From contig NZ_NPEA01000002.1 in NCBI RefSeq assembly GCF_002812205.1, positions 372,001 to 436,000 of the forward strand: DNA of 64,000 nucleotides. The letters run 5' to 3'. Shown piece by piece: positions 19,704-29,620 of this stretch (position 1 is its first letter; every line of letters begins with the position of its first letter). Under the pieces are notes generated by a model. It ran no database searches and was not told the origin of the DNA. It was given only the letters and a program-made list of their open reading frames with translations. The position numbers and the translations under genes were made by a program. The stretch comes from Leptospira neocaledonica (GTDB lineage Bacteria; Spirochaetota; Leptospiria; Leptospirales; Leptospiraceae).

Positions 19704-20876
19704 TCATTCTGACTTTCTAATAGAAAAACGTATAAAATAGAAAGCAACGATGACAGATATTAAAGCGGAAACGGCAAACATACTCTTAGACCCTGAATAA
19801 AACCAAATCAATCCACCTAGATTACTCGCAATTAAAGCGGCGATACTGTTCAATCCGGCAAATGTTCCGATGGCAGACGCCGAATCGGTTTTAGGTATGA
19901 TATTAGTGATCAATGCTTTAGAGATCCCTTCGGTACTTGCGGCATAAATTCCGTATAAAAAGAATAAGGAATAAAAATGGATCCTGTCTTCTGCGAATAC
20001 CATTCCCCCGTATACAAAGGCAAATATAAATAAGCCGAAGACCAAAGTGGGTTTTAGCCCGATTTTATCCGCTAAGATACCTGCAGGAAGAGAAAACAAG
20101 GCATAAACTAAATTATAGAAAATGTATATTCCGATTACTTGAGAATCCTCTAGACCTTTGGCTTTTGCCATTAAAAGAAGAAAAATATCGGAACTATTGA
20201 TCAATCCAAAGATTAAAAGACCGATCACTATTTTTTTATAAGAAATCGGAGCATTCTTCCAATAAATAAAATGAGAGATAATATTCGGTTTTTCTTGTGA
20301 AGACTGTTTTTCTTTATTTTTTTCTTTGAGAAGACCTGAGATCAAAAATGCAGAGAGCCCGGGTATTGCTGCTATAAAAAATAGAGCAGAATAATTCTCC
20401 GGATAGAAATATAAGAATATTAAAGCAAATGTAGGTCCGATTACTGCTCCTAAAGTATCCATGGAGCGGTGGAATCCAAACACTGTACCTTTGGTCTCCG
20501 GTGTTGCCTCGTCAGAAAGTAATGCGTCTCTTGCCCCTGTCCTGATTCCTTTGCCTAATCGATCCAGGGTCCTGGACAAAAAGATCCAAAGCGGAAAGGC
20601 AAAAAATCCCATAATTGGTTTGGAAACTGCACTTAATAAATATCCGAACTGAACGAAAGGAACACGTCTTCCGCTTTGGTCAGAAAGTTTTCCAAAATAA
20701 CCTTTGCTAAGCCCGGCGATCGCTTCTGCAAATCCCTCCAAGACTCCGATTAGAACTATGGAGAATCCTATACTCTTTAAATAAAGAGGCATGATCGGAT
20801 ACAACATCTCGCTGGATACGTCAGTAAAAAAACTGATGAAGGAAAGTATCCAGACTGCCTTGGTGATTTTTTTCAT
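19704..20876 (-). CDS. MFS transporter
   Basis: A 390-residue protein with about twelve membrane helices. The MFS loop 2-3 motif appears as GKLSDQSGRRVPF, and the repeat in the second half as GILADKIGLKP. The segment FLSRTLDRLGKGIRTGARDALLSD is typical of a bacterial MFS group whose substrates are not established. It is convergent with cueR, 14 bases from its stop; the placement hints at metal stress but does not prove it. Confidence 0.85.
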   Translation of the reverse strand: MKKITKAVWILSFISFFTDVSSEMLYPIMPLYLKSIGFSIVLIGVLEGFAEAIAGLSKGYFGKLSDQSGRRVPFVQFGYLLSAVSKPIMGFFAFPLWIFLSRTLDRLGKGIRTGARDALLSDEATPETKGTVFGFHRSMDTLGAVIGPTFALIFLYFYPENYSALFFIAAIPGLSAFLISGLLKEKNKEKQSSQEKPNIISHFIYWKNAPISYKKIVIGLLIFGLINSSDIFLLLMAKAKGLEDSQVIGIYIFYNLVYALFSLPAGILADKIGLKPTLVFGLFIFAFVYGGMVFAEDRIHFYSLFFLYGIYAASTEGISKALITNIIPKTDSASAIGTFAGLNSIAALIASNLGGLIWFYSGSKSMFAVSALISVIVAFYFIRFSIRKSE

Positions 20877-20939
20877 CCTGTATCTTTATGATGAACGTGG
20901 TTTAGGAGGGACAGCCTTATTTGGGTAGTAAAAATCGGA

Positions 20940-21722
20940 TCAAAAATTTTTAGGGGTTTCCGCCAAAAGGATCTTAGTTCTTAACCAAAGAGGTACTATC
21001 CTTCCGATTCGAGTAGCAAACGAAGTTCCAAACGGAAAACGATTTTCTTTCCATTCTTTTCGAAAACCTTTTAGAATAAAAGAAGCCGCTTCTTCTTCGC
21101 TGATTTGATTGGGGGCAGGTATTCCGTCGTTTTTTACCGCTTCTGTGTCTACAAAACCGGGATGTAAAGTTTGGATTCTAATATGTTTAATGCCGAAATG
21201 TTCCAACTCCATTCTGGCAGTTTCTAAAAATAAACGTGCCGCTCCTTTAGAGGCTGTATAATCTCCCTGCATAGGTATCCCGAAATAAGTCGCTAAAGAA
21301 TTCATATGAGAGATCATACATGTATCTTTCTGTTTTTTCATTTGGCGAATAAGAGGTACATAAAAGTTAATTAAAGAACCATAATTTATATTCATACAGT
21401 CCAGAATAGTCTTAGCACTGGCGGTTAATGTATTTGAAGGAGGACCGATTCCTATATTGAGTAATGCTATATCGATTTTTCCGAATTTTTTTACGATCTC
21501 TTGGACTACAAATTCCGCATGAGCTTCATCCCTTCCGTCTCCTACGTAAGTGATACATTCGCTTCCTTGTTTTATGATCTCTTGAGAGACTTGTTCTAAA
21601 AGACTTTCTCTTCTTGCAGTTAGTATGATTTTGTTTTGGAATTTGGCTAAGGCCAATGCGGTTGCCCTGCCTATTCCGGAGGATGCGCCGGTGATTAAGA
21701 TTACCTTATTCTTATAGTTCAT
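20940..21722 (-). CDS. Short-chain dehydrogenase/reductase
   Basis: This classical SDR of 260 residues has the NAD(P) loop TGASSGIG at 12-19, NIGIG, the catalytic Ser in MNSLATY and Tyr-x-x-x-Lys as YTASK. The basic residue in TARRE after the second strand suggests NADP(H). The C-terminal part is longer and basic, as in SDRs acting on lipids. The substrate is unknown. It lies 63 bases downstream of the MFS gene start on the same strand. Confidence 0.88.
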   Translation of the reverse strand: MNYKNKVILITGASSGIGRATALALAKFQNKIILTARRESLLEQVSQEIIKQGSECITYVGDGRDEAHAEFVVQEIVKKFGKIDIALLNIGIGPPSNTLTASAKTILDCMNINYGSLINFYVPLIRQMKKQKDTCMISHMNSLATYFGIPMQGDYTASKGAARLFLETARMELEHFGIKHIRIQTLHPGFVDTEAVKNDGIPAPNQISEEEAASFILKGFRKEWKENRFPFGTSFATRIGRIVPLWLRTKILLAETPKNF

Positions 21723-21794
21723 ATTTAGCCGAGCCGTTGAGAAATAATGTGATAAAATGTGAGCATTTGCTCACTTTTGTAAAGTAAAATCTGG

Positions 21795-21925
21795 ACCCGC
21801 AAGGGATGCGAAGGGCTTGTCCCGAGTGAACGAACTGTGTGCCCTCTATCACTTGGGTCGTTCGCGAGGGATGAGCGGAGCGAACCCGTAGCAGCCCGGT
21901 CTTCGCGAAGCGAAGAGGCGGCCAA
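21795..21925. repeat. GC-rich interspersed element, copy 1
   Basis: About 130 bases of GC-rich, hairpin-rich sequence ends in a GCAGCCCGGT block, a stem CTTCGC-GAA-GCGAAG at 21901-21915 and AGGCGGCCAA. A second copy at 50465-50620 keeps both flanking blocks exactly but has the different, still paired stem CCTTGC-GTA-GCAAGG. It sits in the gap between the SDR and PilZ genes and differs in composition from both. Confidence 0.65.
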
Positions 21926-21931
21926 ACAAAC

Positions 21932-22315
21932 TTAAGATAGAGGTTTTTTGTCTTTGTCGAAGAACTTTTTGTGGATCAGGTCTTGGATGAGATCTTTGTC
22001 TTCCTCTGAAAGGCTGATGAAGATTACGTTGGCCTTTTTCCCGGAGACTCGGATCACTTCTGACTCAAGTTCCATATTTTTGCCGTTGATATTTCCGAAT
22101 AGGATGATCCGGTCTCCTTCGAAAACGGAAGTGCGGGTCTCTAAGCCTGCTCCTCCTGTTCCTATATCAACGATGAATACCGGAAATCTTTGGGTCTTTC
22201 CTTTAACTATAAAATCACCGTCGATGGTGATTTTGACGCGAGCGTTCTTCCTCTTCTGTTGAGAAGGGTCCCGGTATTCGTATTTGTCGTCGAAAAGGGA
22301 ATTAGTGCCCGCCAT
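21932..22315 (-). CDS. PilZ-domain protein
   Basis: The 127-residue protein carries the PilZ pattern: a basic KRKNARVKI segment near residue 22 for the RxxxR part and VDIGTGGAGLET near residue 50 for the (D/N)xSxxG part. PilZ domains bind cyclic di-GMP. The expected Ser in the second motif is Thr and the first motif is loose, so binding should not be assumed. It has no other domain and ends with a charged helix. Confidence 0.75.
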   Translation of the reverse strand: MAGTNSLFDDKYEYRDPSQQKRKNARVKITIDGDFIVKGKTQRFPVFIVDIGTGGAGLETRTSVFEGDRIILFGNINGKNMELESEVIRVSGKKANVIFISLSEEDKDLIQDLIHKKFFDKDKKPLS

Positions 22316-22322
22316 ACGACAA

Positions 22323-23069
22323 TCATGCAGAAGTTCGAAATTCAGTCAAAGTGAAATTGTAATCTTCTTCAGGTCCTTCTTCGCAAGGCTGAGAATTCTT
22401 ATAGGACAAATACACGGAAGCACCGTCCAAAACAATTACTGTTCTTGAAACTGAATGCGCGTCTCTTCTATGCATACAAGGCGATAGAGCGCCTTGTTCC
22501 GGTAGATGAGAAGATAAGAATGACTTAGCTATATTTGCAAAGCCTGAGGCATCCGGAAGGGAAGAAGGACGAAAATTCGAATCGAAGGTTTCTTTTCTCG
22601 CGACTTGGGCCTTAGGTCCTTGTGTGAAAGAACTTCCGAAAACTGCAAATGTTTCTGAGTCTGTTTCGGTTTGGTAAGTTTTACCGTCCCAGATAAAAAT
22701 TTCGGTCTTCTCTTTACTTACCTTGAATAACTTGAATGGATAATATTTTTCTAGTTCGGAGTCCGTATAAGACTCTGGAGTTCTTTCTCCTAAAAGTATA
22801 GAACGAACCAGCAACCCTCTACTTACAGGGTTACGCAGTAATTTTAAGGTGGCTTCGTAGTAGTTTACTAGACAGATAATTTCGCCGGCTTGGTTGACTC
22901 CGATCCAAGTTCCCCCTGCTTCTCCATCGATTGGGGCTATCGCTTTTCCGGAATTGGATTCTAGTAGTTGAGGAAAAAGAGAAGGTTTCCTCTTCACGGA
23001 TTCGTCTCTGTTAAATCCGACTCCAAGTATTCCTTTGTCTGGATCTCTATAGATTAAAGAAGTACACAT
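22323..23069 (-). CDS. NRDE-family (TANGO2-like) protein
   Basis: The N-terminus MCTSLIYRD followed by GFNRDES and IDGEAGGTWIGVN is the NRDE/TANGO2 signature. The Cys at position 2 is typical and could be an N-terminal nucleophile after Met removal. The family has been linked to haem or lipid handling in eukaryotes; its bacterial role is unclear. Its start codon is directly adjacent to the stop of the OmpA-like gene. Confidence 0.88.
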   Translation of the reverse strand: MCTSLIYRDPDKGILGVGFNRDESVKRKPSLFPQLLESNSGKAIAPIDGEAGGTWIGVNQAGEIICLVNYYEATLKLLRNPVSRGLLVRSILLGERTPESYTDSELEKYYPFKLFKVSKEKTEIFIWDGKTYQTETDSETFAVFGSSFTQGPKAQVARKETFDSNFRPSSLPDASGFANIAKSFLSSHLPEQGALSPCMHRRDAHSVSRTVIVLDGASVYLSYKNSQPCEEGPEEDYNFTLTEFRTSA

Positions 23070-23070
23070 T

Positions 23071-24843
23071 TTATTTTCCTACACTTAAGAAGAAGTCCAC
23101 TCTTTCGTTTCGGTCCACTTCGTAAGCTCCGTTTCCTGAGATCAATGGTAACGTTTCACCGTAGCCTCTGTATCTATATCTTCCAAATTCATAATCTTTC
23201 CCGAATAAGGATTGGAATACCTTCTTCGCTTTTTCTTCGGAAGCTCTTAGATTGTACTCGTCATCTCCTCTATGAGATGTGTGGATCTGCAACTCTGCTT
23301 TGTACCCGGGGAATTTGTTTAAGACCGATTTTAGTTTAGAAGGTAATGTCCACCATTTGTCTTCATAGATACGATTTGGGACGGAGAATCTGAATCCTTC
23401 TTTTTCTTTTACGACTAGGATATCAGTTTTAATATCTCCTAATTCTAATTCTTCCTCTCCGCCGAATACGTCTTTATAAAAGAGAACAAATCGCAGGTCT
23501 GCCAAAGATCCTATTCTTCTTCCCTGATCGTCTAATCCGTACCAGATCAATTTGTCGGGACCGTTTCCTGTTCCATTCCAGCTTCGAACGATTCTCTCTT
23601 CCGGCTTTTCTCCATCGTAATAAGATTCCATAATATTGATCTTCCAGGATACGATTGGAAGTCCTTTAGATCTTAGACGGATCTCGACTAGATCTTTTTG
23701 CCAATCTCCGTCCGGTGTAAATCCATTAGGAGAAACATCGTAAGAGAATTTCGGCTTCTGGTCGGAAAGTTGGAATTTTTTAGGAACACTTATATGTTTA
23801 TCATATCTATTGTATACCGTTAGACGATATAGATATATTCCCGGACCTAAATGTTTGTTTTCCTTATTTTTGGGCTCCCATATCAGTTCTGCAGGAGGTT
23901 CCCCTAAGGATTTTTGGGAGAAGACTAGGTTATCGTCTTTTACTTCGTTTTTAAAAATTTCCAATTCATAAGAATCCGATTTCAATTTAGAAGAAACGTA
24001 TGAGTTAAATTTAATACGATTTAAGGGATTGGTCGGATCGGAGGGGAATAAATCTCCTTCTACGTTTAGATCCACTCCGGAAGATTCATTTTTGATTGTA
24101 AGGTTCTCAATCTTATCAATGGATTCGTTTCCTGCCGGATCTCTTCCTGTGAGTTTGTATGTATAAAGACCTGGGGGTACAGGTTTTCCATTAGAATCTG
24201 TTCCGTCCCATACGAGTTGGAAGGGAACTTCTCTAGTTCTCCAAGTATATGCTTTTAAGGATCTGCCTTCGGAATCTAAAAATTCTCCGATGAAAATATC
24301 CGCGGATTCTCCTGACGTTTTCTGTTGTATGATGATCTTGGATAAGTTTCTATCTTCACTTAATAATAATTTGGTCTTACAATTTGCTTCTGCTTTAGGA
24401 GGTCTTGCATCCAAGTAGAATGTGGACTCTTCTGAAAGTATCCTTTCTTTGTTCGCTGTAAGTAAAAATAACTGATAGGTATAATATCCATCTCCAACTG
24501 GAATTCCATTTTCATTCTCTCCATCCCATTCTAGAATTGGTGGTAGATAAATATCTTCCGGAGCGAATTCGTTCTCGTCTGAAAAAAGTGTGAATCCTTT
24601 TTTTCTGATCTTGCCCGCTTCGAATTTTCGTACGGTTTCTCCTGAGGCACTTCTGATCGTTAGTTCCCAATCTTGGAGTTTTGGCAAAGAAGAAGTTTGT
24701 ATCTTGAATCGGAGAATGTCGGAAACTCCATCCCAGTTCGGAGAGAAGGAGCCGGATTCTGTACTGATGAGTGAATTTGCAGAAACCGAAGAGGAATACA
24801 GAATTCCCAGAAGACCTAAAAAAGGAAAAATTTTTCCGAACAT
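23071..24843 (-). CDS. Exported FlgD-Ig-like repeat protein with OmpA C-terminal domain
   Basis: The 590-residue protein has a signal peptide (1-22), then several Ig-like repeats of the FlgD/gliding-motility type, marked by recurring FSPNWDGVSDILRF, DGTDSNGKPVPPGLYTYKL and GPGIYLYRLTVY. It ends with an OmpA-type peptidoglycan-binding domain (about 500-588) containing LQIHTSHRGDDEYNLRASEEKA and RNERVDFFL. It probably sits in the outer membrane or periplasm with the C-terminus touching the cell wall. Confidence 0.8.
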   Translation of the reverse strand: MFGKIFPFLGLLGILYSSSVSANSLISTESGSFSPNWDGVSDILRFKIQTSSLPKLQDWELTIRSASGETVRKFEAGKIRKKGFTLFSDENEFAPEDIYLPPILEWDGENENGIPVGDGYYTYQLFLLTANKERILSEESTFYLDARPPKAEANCKTKLLLSEDRNLSKIIIQQKTSGESADIFIGEFLDSEGRSLKAYTWRTREVPFQLVWDGTDSNGKPVPPGLYTYKLTGRDPAGNESIDKIENLTIKNESSGVDLNVEGDLFPSDPTNPLNRIKFNSYVSSKLKSDSYELEIFKNEVKDDNLVFSQKSLGEPPAELIWEPKNKENKHLGPGIYLYRLTVYNRYDKHISVPKKFQLSDQKPKFSYDVSPNGFTPDGDWQKDLVEIRLRSKGLPIVSWKINIMESYYDGEKPEERIVRSWNGTGNGPDKLIWYGLDDQGRRIGSLADLRFVLFYKDVFGGEEELELGDIKTDILVVKEKEGFRFSVPNRIYEDKWWTLPSKLKSVLNKFPGYKAELQIHTSHRGDDEYNLRASEEKAKKVFQSLFGKDYEFGRYRYRGYGETLPLISGNGAYEVDRNERVDFFLSVGK

Positions 24844-24877
24844 GCTACTAGGAAATTCCTTCCGAGAAAAAATGCAC

Positions 24878-25429
24878 TTATGTTTTATCCTCTAGTTTTC
24901 TATTGCGAATGGACCCCAAATGAGTGCCAGTATGTGGAGTCTCAGTCTTTTCGGTATAACGTTTTAATGCAAATGTGACCGACGCAAATGCAATCTCTTC
25001 CCAAGGGATCTCTTCTGGAGTAAATAGTTTCACTTCTTCCGATTCTGGACTTTCTGAAAAAATTCCATCTATCAGGTCCGCGAGAAAGAACATATAAACT
25101 TGGCTGATATGAGGAATGCTATATACGGAATGAAGTCGAACTATATTTATCTTGGCGTTCGCTTCTTCCGATGTTTCCCTAGTAGCACCTTCTTCCACAG
25201 TTTCTCTATTTTCTAAAAATCCAGCGGGTAGGGTCCAGTATCCTTTTCTGGGTTCTATAGCACGTTTGCAGAGTAGTATTTTCCCTTCCCAGATAGGAAT
25301 AGTCCCAACGATTACCTTTGGATTTTGGTAATGTATGGTCCCGCAGTTCTCACAAACATATCTTGTGAGACTGTCTCCTTCCGGGATTTTTTGGACTACT
25401 TCAGAGCCGCAAACGCTGCAAAATTTCAT
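24878..25429 (-). CDS. Nudix hydrolase with N-terminal zinc ribbon
   Basis: A zinc ribbon (CSVC at 4-7, CENC at 26-29) precedes a Nudix domain. The Nudix box runs from [12 protein letters not shown] through RETSEEANA, matching GX5EX7REUXEEXGU apart from Ala for the second Gly. The ribbon-plus-Nudix layout resembles NudC-like or DUF4743-type pyrophosphatases. The substrate is not predictable. Its start overlaps the cstA stop by four bases. Confidence 0.88.
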   Translation of the reverse strand: MKFCSVCGSEVVQKIPEGDSLTRYVCENCGTIHYQNPKVIVGTIPIWEGKILLCKRAIEPRKGYWTLPAGFLENRETVEEGATRETSEEANAKINIVRLHSVYSIPHISQVYMFFLADLIDGIFSESPESEEVKLFTPEEIPWEEIAFASVTFALKRYTEKTETPHTGTHLGSIRNRKLEDKT

Positions 25430-27285
25430 GCTTTAGAAAACCTTCTCCAAGCTAGGATCGCTTCTAATAATAACCAAACAGTTAGAAAAATCAAAATTCC
25501 TCCGACAGTCGCGAGCAAATAACTCGGAGATTTGGAGAATAAGAAATCGTAGAAGTTAATCACCATGGCCCAAAGTGTAGCCCCTAAAACGAAAACCATC
25601 GGTATAAAGCTGATCCATGTCTTTTTCTTAGAATACAATAGATAGATTGTGATTACAAGCAAAGCAAGTCCTGCAAGTAGCTGGTTTGTGGTGCCGAATA
25701 GTTTCCAAAGCGCTAACCCGGCGGTTGTCTTCTTGCCTCCTTGGTCAATCTGTAAGAATGCAAAAAATCCGATGGCTACACATGCGATAATACTGGAAAC
25801 ATAACGATTCCCTAAAGTTTTTTTGATCGTCTCCGATCCAAAACTTTCTGCGATCTCTTCTATATTATATCTCAATAATCTAGTTGCGGAATCCAAGGAA
25901 GTTAAGGCAAAACTTACTACCACAAGTGCGATAAATCCTTGTGCAAAACCCTCATCGAATCCTAACTGAGAGATAAATCTTCCTGTTCCGTAGATATAGG
26001 CTCCTACCGAAGGTGCGAGGCCCTGGATCCCAGACCAGGACTTATAGAAAGAAGACCATTCTCCTGCAGATGCGAATCCGATCGTGCAGGCAACAACCGA
26101 GGTCAGTCCTAAGAGAGATTCGCCGATCATTCCACCGTATCCGATCACTCTTGCATCTATTTCTCTATCCAATTGTTTTGCAGTGGTTCCGGAACTTACC
26201 AAAGCGTGGAAGCCGGAAACTGCACCACAAGCGATCGTGATAAATACGAATGGAATAATATCCATATCTACTTTTTCAGTTCGGATTGCTTCCGCATTAA
26301 AGGAGGAAAACTCACCGAAAATACTTCCTTTTACAAAACCAAAATAGATTGCGATGATCCCCAGATACAATAAGAAAGAATTGATATAGTCCCTACTTTG
26401 GAGAAGGAGCCAAACCGGTGTAACTGAAGCCAAAAAAGCATATGCAAGAAGTATAATTTTCCAGATCGGAACTCCTGGAGAGTTATCTACATCGTTTAGA
26501 CCTGTCCAGGTTAGGATGGATTCATTCATTCCGAGTACCATGACCACTAAGGTGAGGGCAACGGATGCGAAGGTAAGAGGTCCAAGCTTCATTCCTTTTT
26601 TATAATGAAGCCATCCTACTAAAACCGCAAAGATCATGATCCCTGCAGTAGGAATTACCGCTTCCGGGAAATGGCTTCTGAGTTTAATTGGAGAAGATGG
26701 AGTTTCCACTCTAACTTCGGAAGGATGCACATGATCTTTGATACTCGGAGTAGTAACCGTTTGTTCAATTTGTGGAGGAGGAGTTACGGGAGCCTGCTTT
26801 AGTTTAGGATCTGCGGAGAACATTTCCGCAAGAACGATCACGAACACACCCATTGCCAATGCGACTAAGAAAAAAATGATCGCATGAAATAAACTTCTCG
26901 CCCTTGGTCCTAAAAGATCCTGAGCAACTTGCCCGATTGATTTTCCTTGGTTGCGGACTGAAACTACAATTGCTCCGAAATCATGAACACAACCGATAAA
27001 AATTCCTCCGAAGACCACCCAAAGCATTGCGGGCAACCATCCCCAGATCACTGCAACCGCAGGTCCTAGGATGGGAGCGAGTCCCGCAATGGAAGCATAA
27101 TGGTGGCCGAATAGGACTGCCGGCTTTGTGGGAAGATAATCCACACCGTCATTGAACTTATGAGCCGGGGTATCACCCACAGTGTCTTTGAGTTGGAAGA
27201 TGGACTTGGATAAAAATCCGGAGTAAAACTTATAACCTAAAAAATAAAGAGTGAAACAACCGAAAACCGCGAGAAGGGGTAACAT
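25426..27285 (-). CDS. cstA: Carbon starvation protein CstA-type transporter
   Basis: The 619-residue polytopic protein contains the CstA hallmark [22 protein letters not shown] and [20 protein letters not shown] near the N-terminus, and about 15 hydrophobic segments. CstA proteins import pyruvate or peptides during carbon limitation. A hydrophilic Pro/Thr-rich loop at about residues 160-205 is an addition to the core. The Nudix gene follows with a four-base overlap. Confidence 0.92.
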   Translation of the reverse strand: MLPLLAVFGCFTLYFLGYKFYSGFLSKSIFQLKDTVGDTPAHKFNDGVDYLPTKPAVLFGHHYASIAGLAPILGPAVAVIWGWLPAMLWVVFGGIFIGCVHDFGAIVVSVRNQGKSIGQVAQDLLGPRARSLFHAIIFFLVALAMGVFVIVLAEMFSADPKLKQAPVTPPPQIEQTVTTPSIKDHVHPSEVRVETPSSPIKLRSHFPEAVIPTAGIMIFAVLVGWLHYKKGMKLGPLTFASVALTLVVMVLGMNESILTWTGLNDVDNSPGVPIWKIILLAYAFLASVTPVWLLLQSRDYINSFLLYLGIIAIYFGFVKGSIFGEFSSFNAEAIRTEKVDMDIIPFVFITIACGAVSGFHALVSSGTTAKQLDREIDARVIGYGGMIGESLLGLTSVVACTIGFASAGEWSSFYKSWSGIQGLAPSVGAYIYGTGRFISQLGFDEGFAQGFIALVVVSFALTSLDSATRLLRYNIEEIAESFGSETIKKTLGNRYVSSIIACVAIGFFAFLQIDQGGKKTTAGLALWKLFGTTNQLLAGLALLVITIYLLYSKKKTWISFIPMVFVLGATLWAMVINFYDFLFSKSPSYLLATVGGILIFLTVWLLLEAILAWRRFSKA

Positions 27286-27390
27286 GTGGGAAAAATCTCG
27301 TTTAATGCGGCCCGGATCAAATCTTTTTTATCGGGAAAATGAATAGACAAACTCAGGTACAGGCAGAGGGTCTAAGTATAGGTTCTCGCT

Positions 27391-28302
27391 TTGAACGCCC
27401 GTAGTTTCGATCAGGTCAAATCATCCTTAGAGGACGTAATCTTCGAATTACAGTCCGGGAGTAATGATTGTGAGTGGTTCATTTCCTCCGAAAAATTGAT
27501 CGAAATTTTAGAAATCCGACGAGAGGATTATTTTAAACTCCTATATACTCTCCGGGGAGAAAGGGAATATTCTTCCAAAGGTTCCCAAGGATTCACCCAA
27601 GATAACGCGGATCTTCTCATTTTATTATTGGAGAAGGTCCTAAAAATCGAAGGTCTTGCCTACGAGTTCGCAAAGGGCGGAGTGTATTTTGACGACGCTT
27701 ATCTGGACGAATTCCGTGCCTTTTTGAAAGAGATCGTTCTTTCCAAATTAGAAAGACATGATTTGGATAAGGAACTTCTACTCTTACTTATATCTTCTAC
27801 CAAAAAATTCGAAGATGCATTCGATTCATACTTCGATGATAAATTCGATGTACAAAGATTAGTGGATAATGGGATCACCGAATTTTTAGAAAGAAAAGGT
27901 TTTTCAGGAGATTACGGAGCCGACGTATTCTTGAGAAATTATTTCTTTCAGATCTTAAATACAAAATTATTCCCGATCCGACAAATCACTTCAGAATATA
28001 GAGACAGAGCTTATTACGAAATTTTCGGAAGATTTAGAGAAGAAGAGAAAGAAAAGACTAAAAAGAAAAAATCCAACTCCCGTAGAAAATTCTCCCCTAG
28101 ATCATTTTACGAAGATGAAGATGCTGAAACAAGAGGACATCGCGAATTTTTAGGCCTTTCCGAAGATTATTCAAAAGCAGAATTAAAAAATAAATATAAA
28201 GAGATGATCAAAAAATATCATCCGGACGTAAATAAGAACGGATTGGAAATGACACAAAAGATCATCGCTTCATATAATTATTTGGTAATGAAAGATCGCT
28301 AA
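27391..28302 (+). CDS. J-domain protein with the J domain at the C-terminus
   Basis: Residues about 250-303 form a J domain with helix II KNKYKEMIKK and the HPD motif in KKYHPDVN, so it should stimulate an Hsp70. The first 225 residues are helical and match nothing I know. A Lys-rich linker (EKEKTKKKKSNSRRKF) separates the parts. No zinc-finger or DnaJ C-terminal substrate domain is present, so this is a class C type protein. The start is TTG at 27391; a stop codon lies 10 bases upstream in frame and no nearer ATG exists. Confidence 0.8.
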   Translation: MNARSFDQVKSSLEDVIFELQSGSNDCEWFISSEKLIEILEIRREDYFKLLYTLRGEREYSSKGSQGFTQDNADLLILLLEKVLKIEGLAYEFAKGGVYFDDAYLDEFRAFLKEIVLSKLERHDLDKELLLLLISSTKKFEDAFDSYFDDKFDVQRLVDNGITEFLERKGFSGDYGADVFLRNYFFQILNTKLFPIRQITSEYRDRAYYEIFGRFREEEKEKTKKKKSNSRRKFSPRSFYEDEDAETRGHREFLGLSEDYSKAELKNKYKEMIKKYHPDVNKNGLEMTQKIIASYNYLVMKDR

Positions 28303-28761
28303 TCAGGGTTTTGTTTCCTTCCTCGGAAGAATTTTCCACTGCTGATCCGCTTTTATAATATTGCCGGGAACGTCTCTTTCCCAAAAGCCGTGGACCTTTT
28401 CATTATAGTTTAAATATAATTTCCCTGAGACAATTTTCCAAGCTTTCGGATTTGTTTCATACGCTTCTCCATCTCTCATTGCGTAAGCACAATATCCTCC
28501 ATATTGAGGGGCAAAATTTTCAGGAGATTTTTTGAAAGCTTCCAGGTTTTTTTCCGAGGAGAATCTCCACTCTGCATCTTTCCAACGGTAACTGAATTTG
28601 GAATTTCCTTCTTTCGGTTTGGATTCGGTAAAATAAGCGACCGGGTCGTAACCGTGAATGGCGGTTTTTCCGTCCTCTTTAAAGATCGGATCCACGATTT
28701 GTCTGCTGCTGCAGTCCATCACGAGTAAAAATAAGATCGGCAAAAAATACGACTTGTTCAT
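28303..28761 (-). CDS. YHS-domain lipoprotein
   Basis: The 152-residue protein has a lipoprotein-like signal with LFLLVMDCSS, placing the lipidated Cys at residue 17. The YHS domain follows: IHGYDPVAYF, then SYRWKDAEWRFSS, and GGYCAYAMRDG. Exported YHS proteins of this type occur near metal genes, and some bind copper. AGGA lies four bases before the ATG. It is divergent from the bufB-like gene, only 46 bases apart, and convergent with the J-domain gene with no gap. Confidence 0.82.
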   Translation of the reverse strand: MNKSYFLPILFLLVMDCSSRQIVDPIFKEDGKTAIHGYDPVAYFTESKPKEGNSKFSYRWKDAEWRFSSEKNLEAFKKSPENFAPQYGGYCAYAMRDGEAYETNPKAWKIVSGKLYLNYNEKVHGFWERDVPGNIIKADQQWKILPRKETKP

Positions 28762-28807
28762 GTATCCTTCTTCGGATCGAATCGAAATAGGTTACATCGG
28801 AGAAAAT

Positions 28808-29620
28808 ATGTCTTCCATCGGAGTGGGCTTAAGAAAAGAACATTATCCCTATTTGAGAAAAGGAGAGCCTGTCCGGATTTCCTGGTTCGAAGCAATCACC
28901 GAAAACTATATGGATACCCAGGGCCGTCCTTTGGAAATGTTGGAATTTATCCGTAAAAATTTTCCGGTCGCCTTGCATGGGGTTTCTTTATCCATTCTTG
29001 GCGGAAGTTTTCCTGATAAAAAATATTTGGAAAGATGGAAGGAACTCATCCGAAGAATAGATCCGTTTTTGGTTTCGGATCATCTTTGTTGGACAGAACA
29101 ATCCGGAAATTATCTGCACGATCTATTACCTTTCCCATTCACAAAAGAGTTTTTGAATTTTGCAATAGAAAGAGCTGTGCAAGTCCAAGAAATTTTAGGA
29201 AGAAGGATTCTATTCGAAAATGTTTCTACGTATTTGAGTTTTCCTCAAAACGAAATGACGGAATGGGAATTTATCTCCGAGCTTTCTAAAAAAAGCGGAT
29301 GTGGGATCCTATTAGATATCAATAATATATATGTAAACTCCATCAATCACGGATTTTCCGCAGTTGAATATTTAAATTCCATTCCTTGGGAAAATGTGGG
29401 TCAGATCCATCTTGCCGGGCATACGGATACTGGAGATTTTTTATTCGATACTCATTCCAAACCTGTATCCCAAGAAGTCTGGGAATTATTCTCTTCCTTT
29501 TCGGATAAAATCCAAAGTATTCCAATATTATTAGAATGGGACGAAGATATCCCCAGCTTTACAGAAATGGAAGAAGAAGCCTTAAAAGCAAAATCCATCT
29601 TAGAGTCTGTAACAACATGA
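28808..29620 (+). CDS. bufB: DUF692/MNIO family multinuclear iron oxidase, bufferin maturase
   Basis: The TIM-barrel DUF692 family includes MNIO enzymes that convert cysteines of small precursor peptides to thiooxazole or related groups. Ligand-like motifs are complete: ALHGVSLSI, SDHLCW, FENVSTYL, LDINNIYVN, IHLAGHTD and LEWDEDIP. I chose the ATG at 28808 because GGAG lies six bases upstream and MSSIGVGLRKEHY aligns with the family start; longer frames from 28760 or 28658 run into the divergent YHS gene. It overlaps bufC by four bases. The Cys-rich precursor is encoded downstream on the other strand. Confidence 0.87.
   Translation: MSSIGVGLRKEHYPYLRKGEPVRISWFEAITENYMDTQGRPLEMLEFIRKNFPVALHGVSLSILGGSFPDKKYLERWKELIRRIDPFLVSDHLCWTEQSGNYLHDLLPFPFTKEFLNFAIERAVQVQEILGRRILFENVSTYLSFPQNEMTEWEFISELSKKSGCGILLDINNIYVNSINHGFSAVEYLNSIPWENVGQIHLAGHTDTGDFLFDTHSKPVSQEVWELFSSFSDKIQSIPILLEWDEDIPSFTEMEEEALKAKSILESVTT

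Noticed and set aside
21725..21925. 66-residue minus-strand frame
   Set aside because: It lies in the GC-rich interspersed element, which is repeated elsewhere without keeping this frame.
28658..28807. N-terminal extension of the MNIO gene
   Set aside because: It would be antisense to the YHS lipoprotein start and adds residues unlike the family; the ATG at 28808 has a good GGAG.
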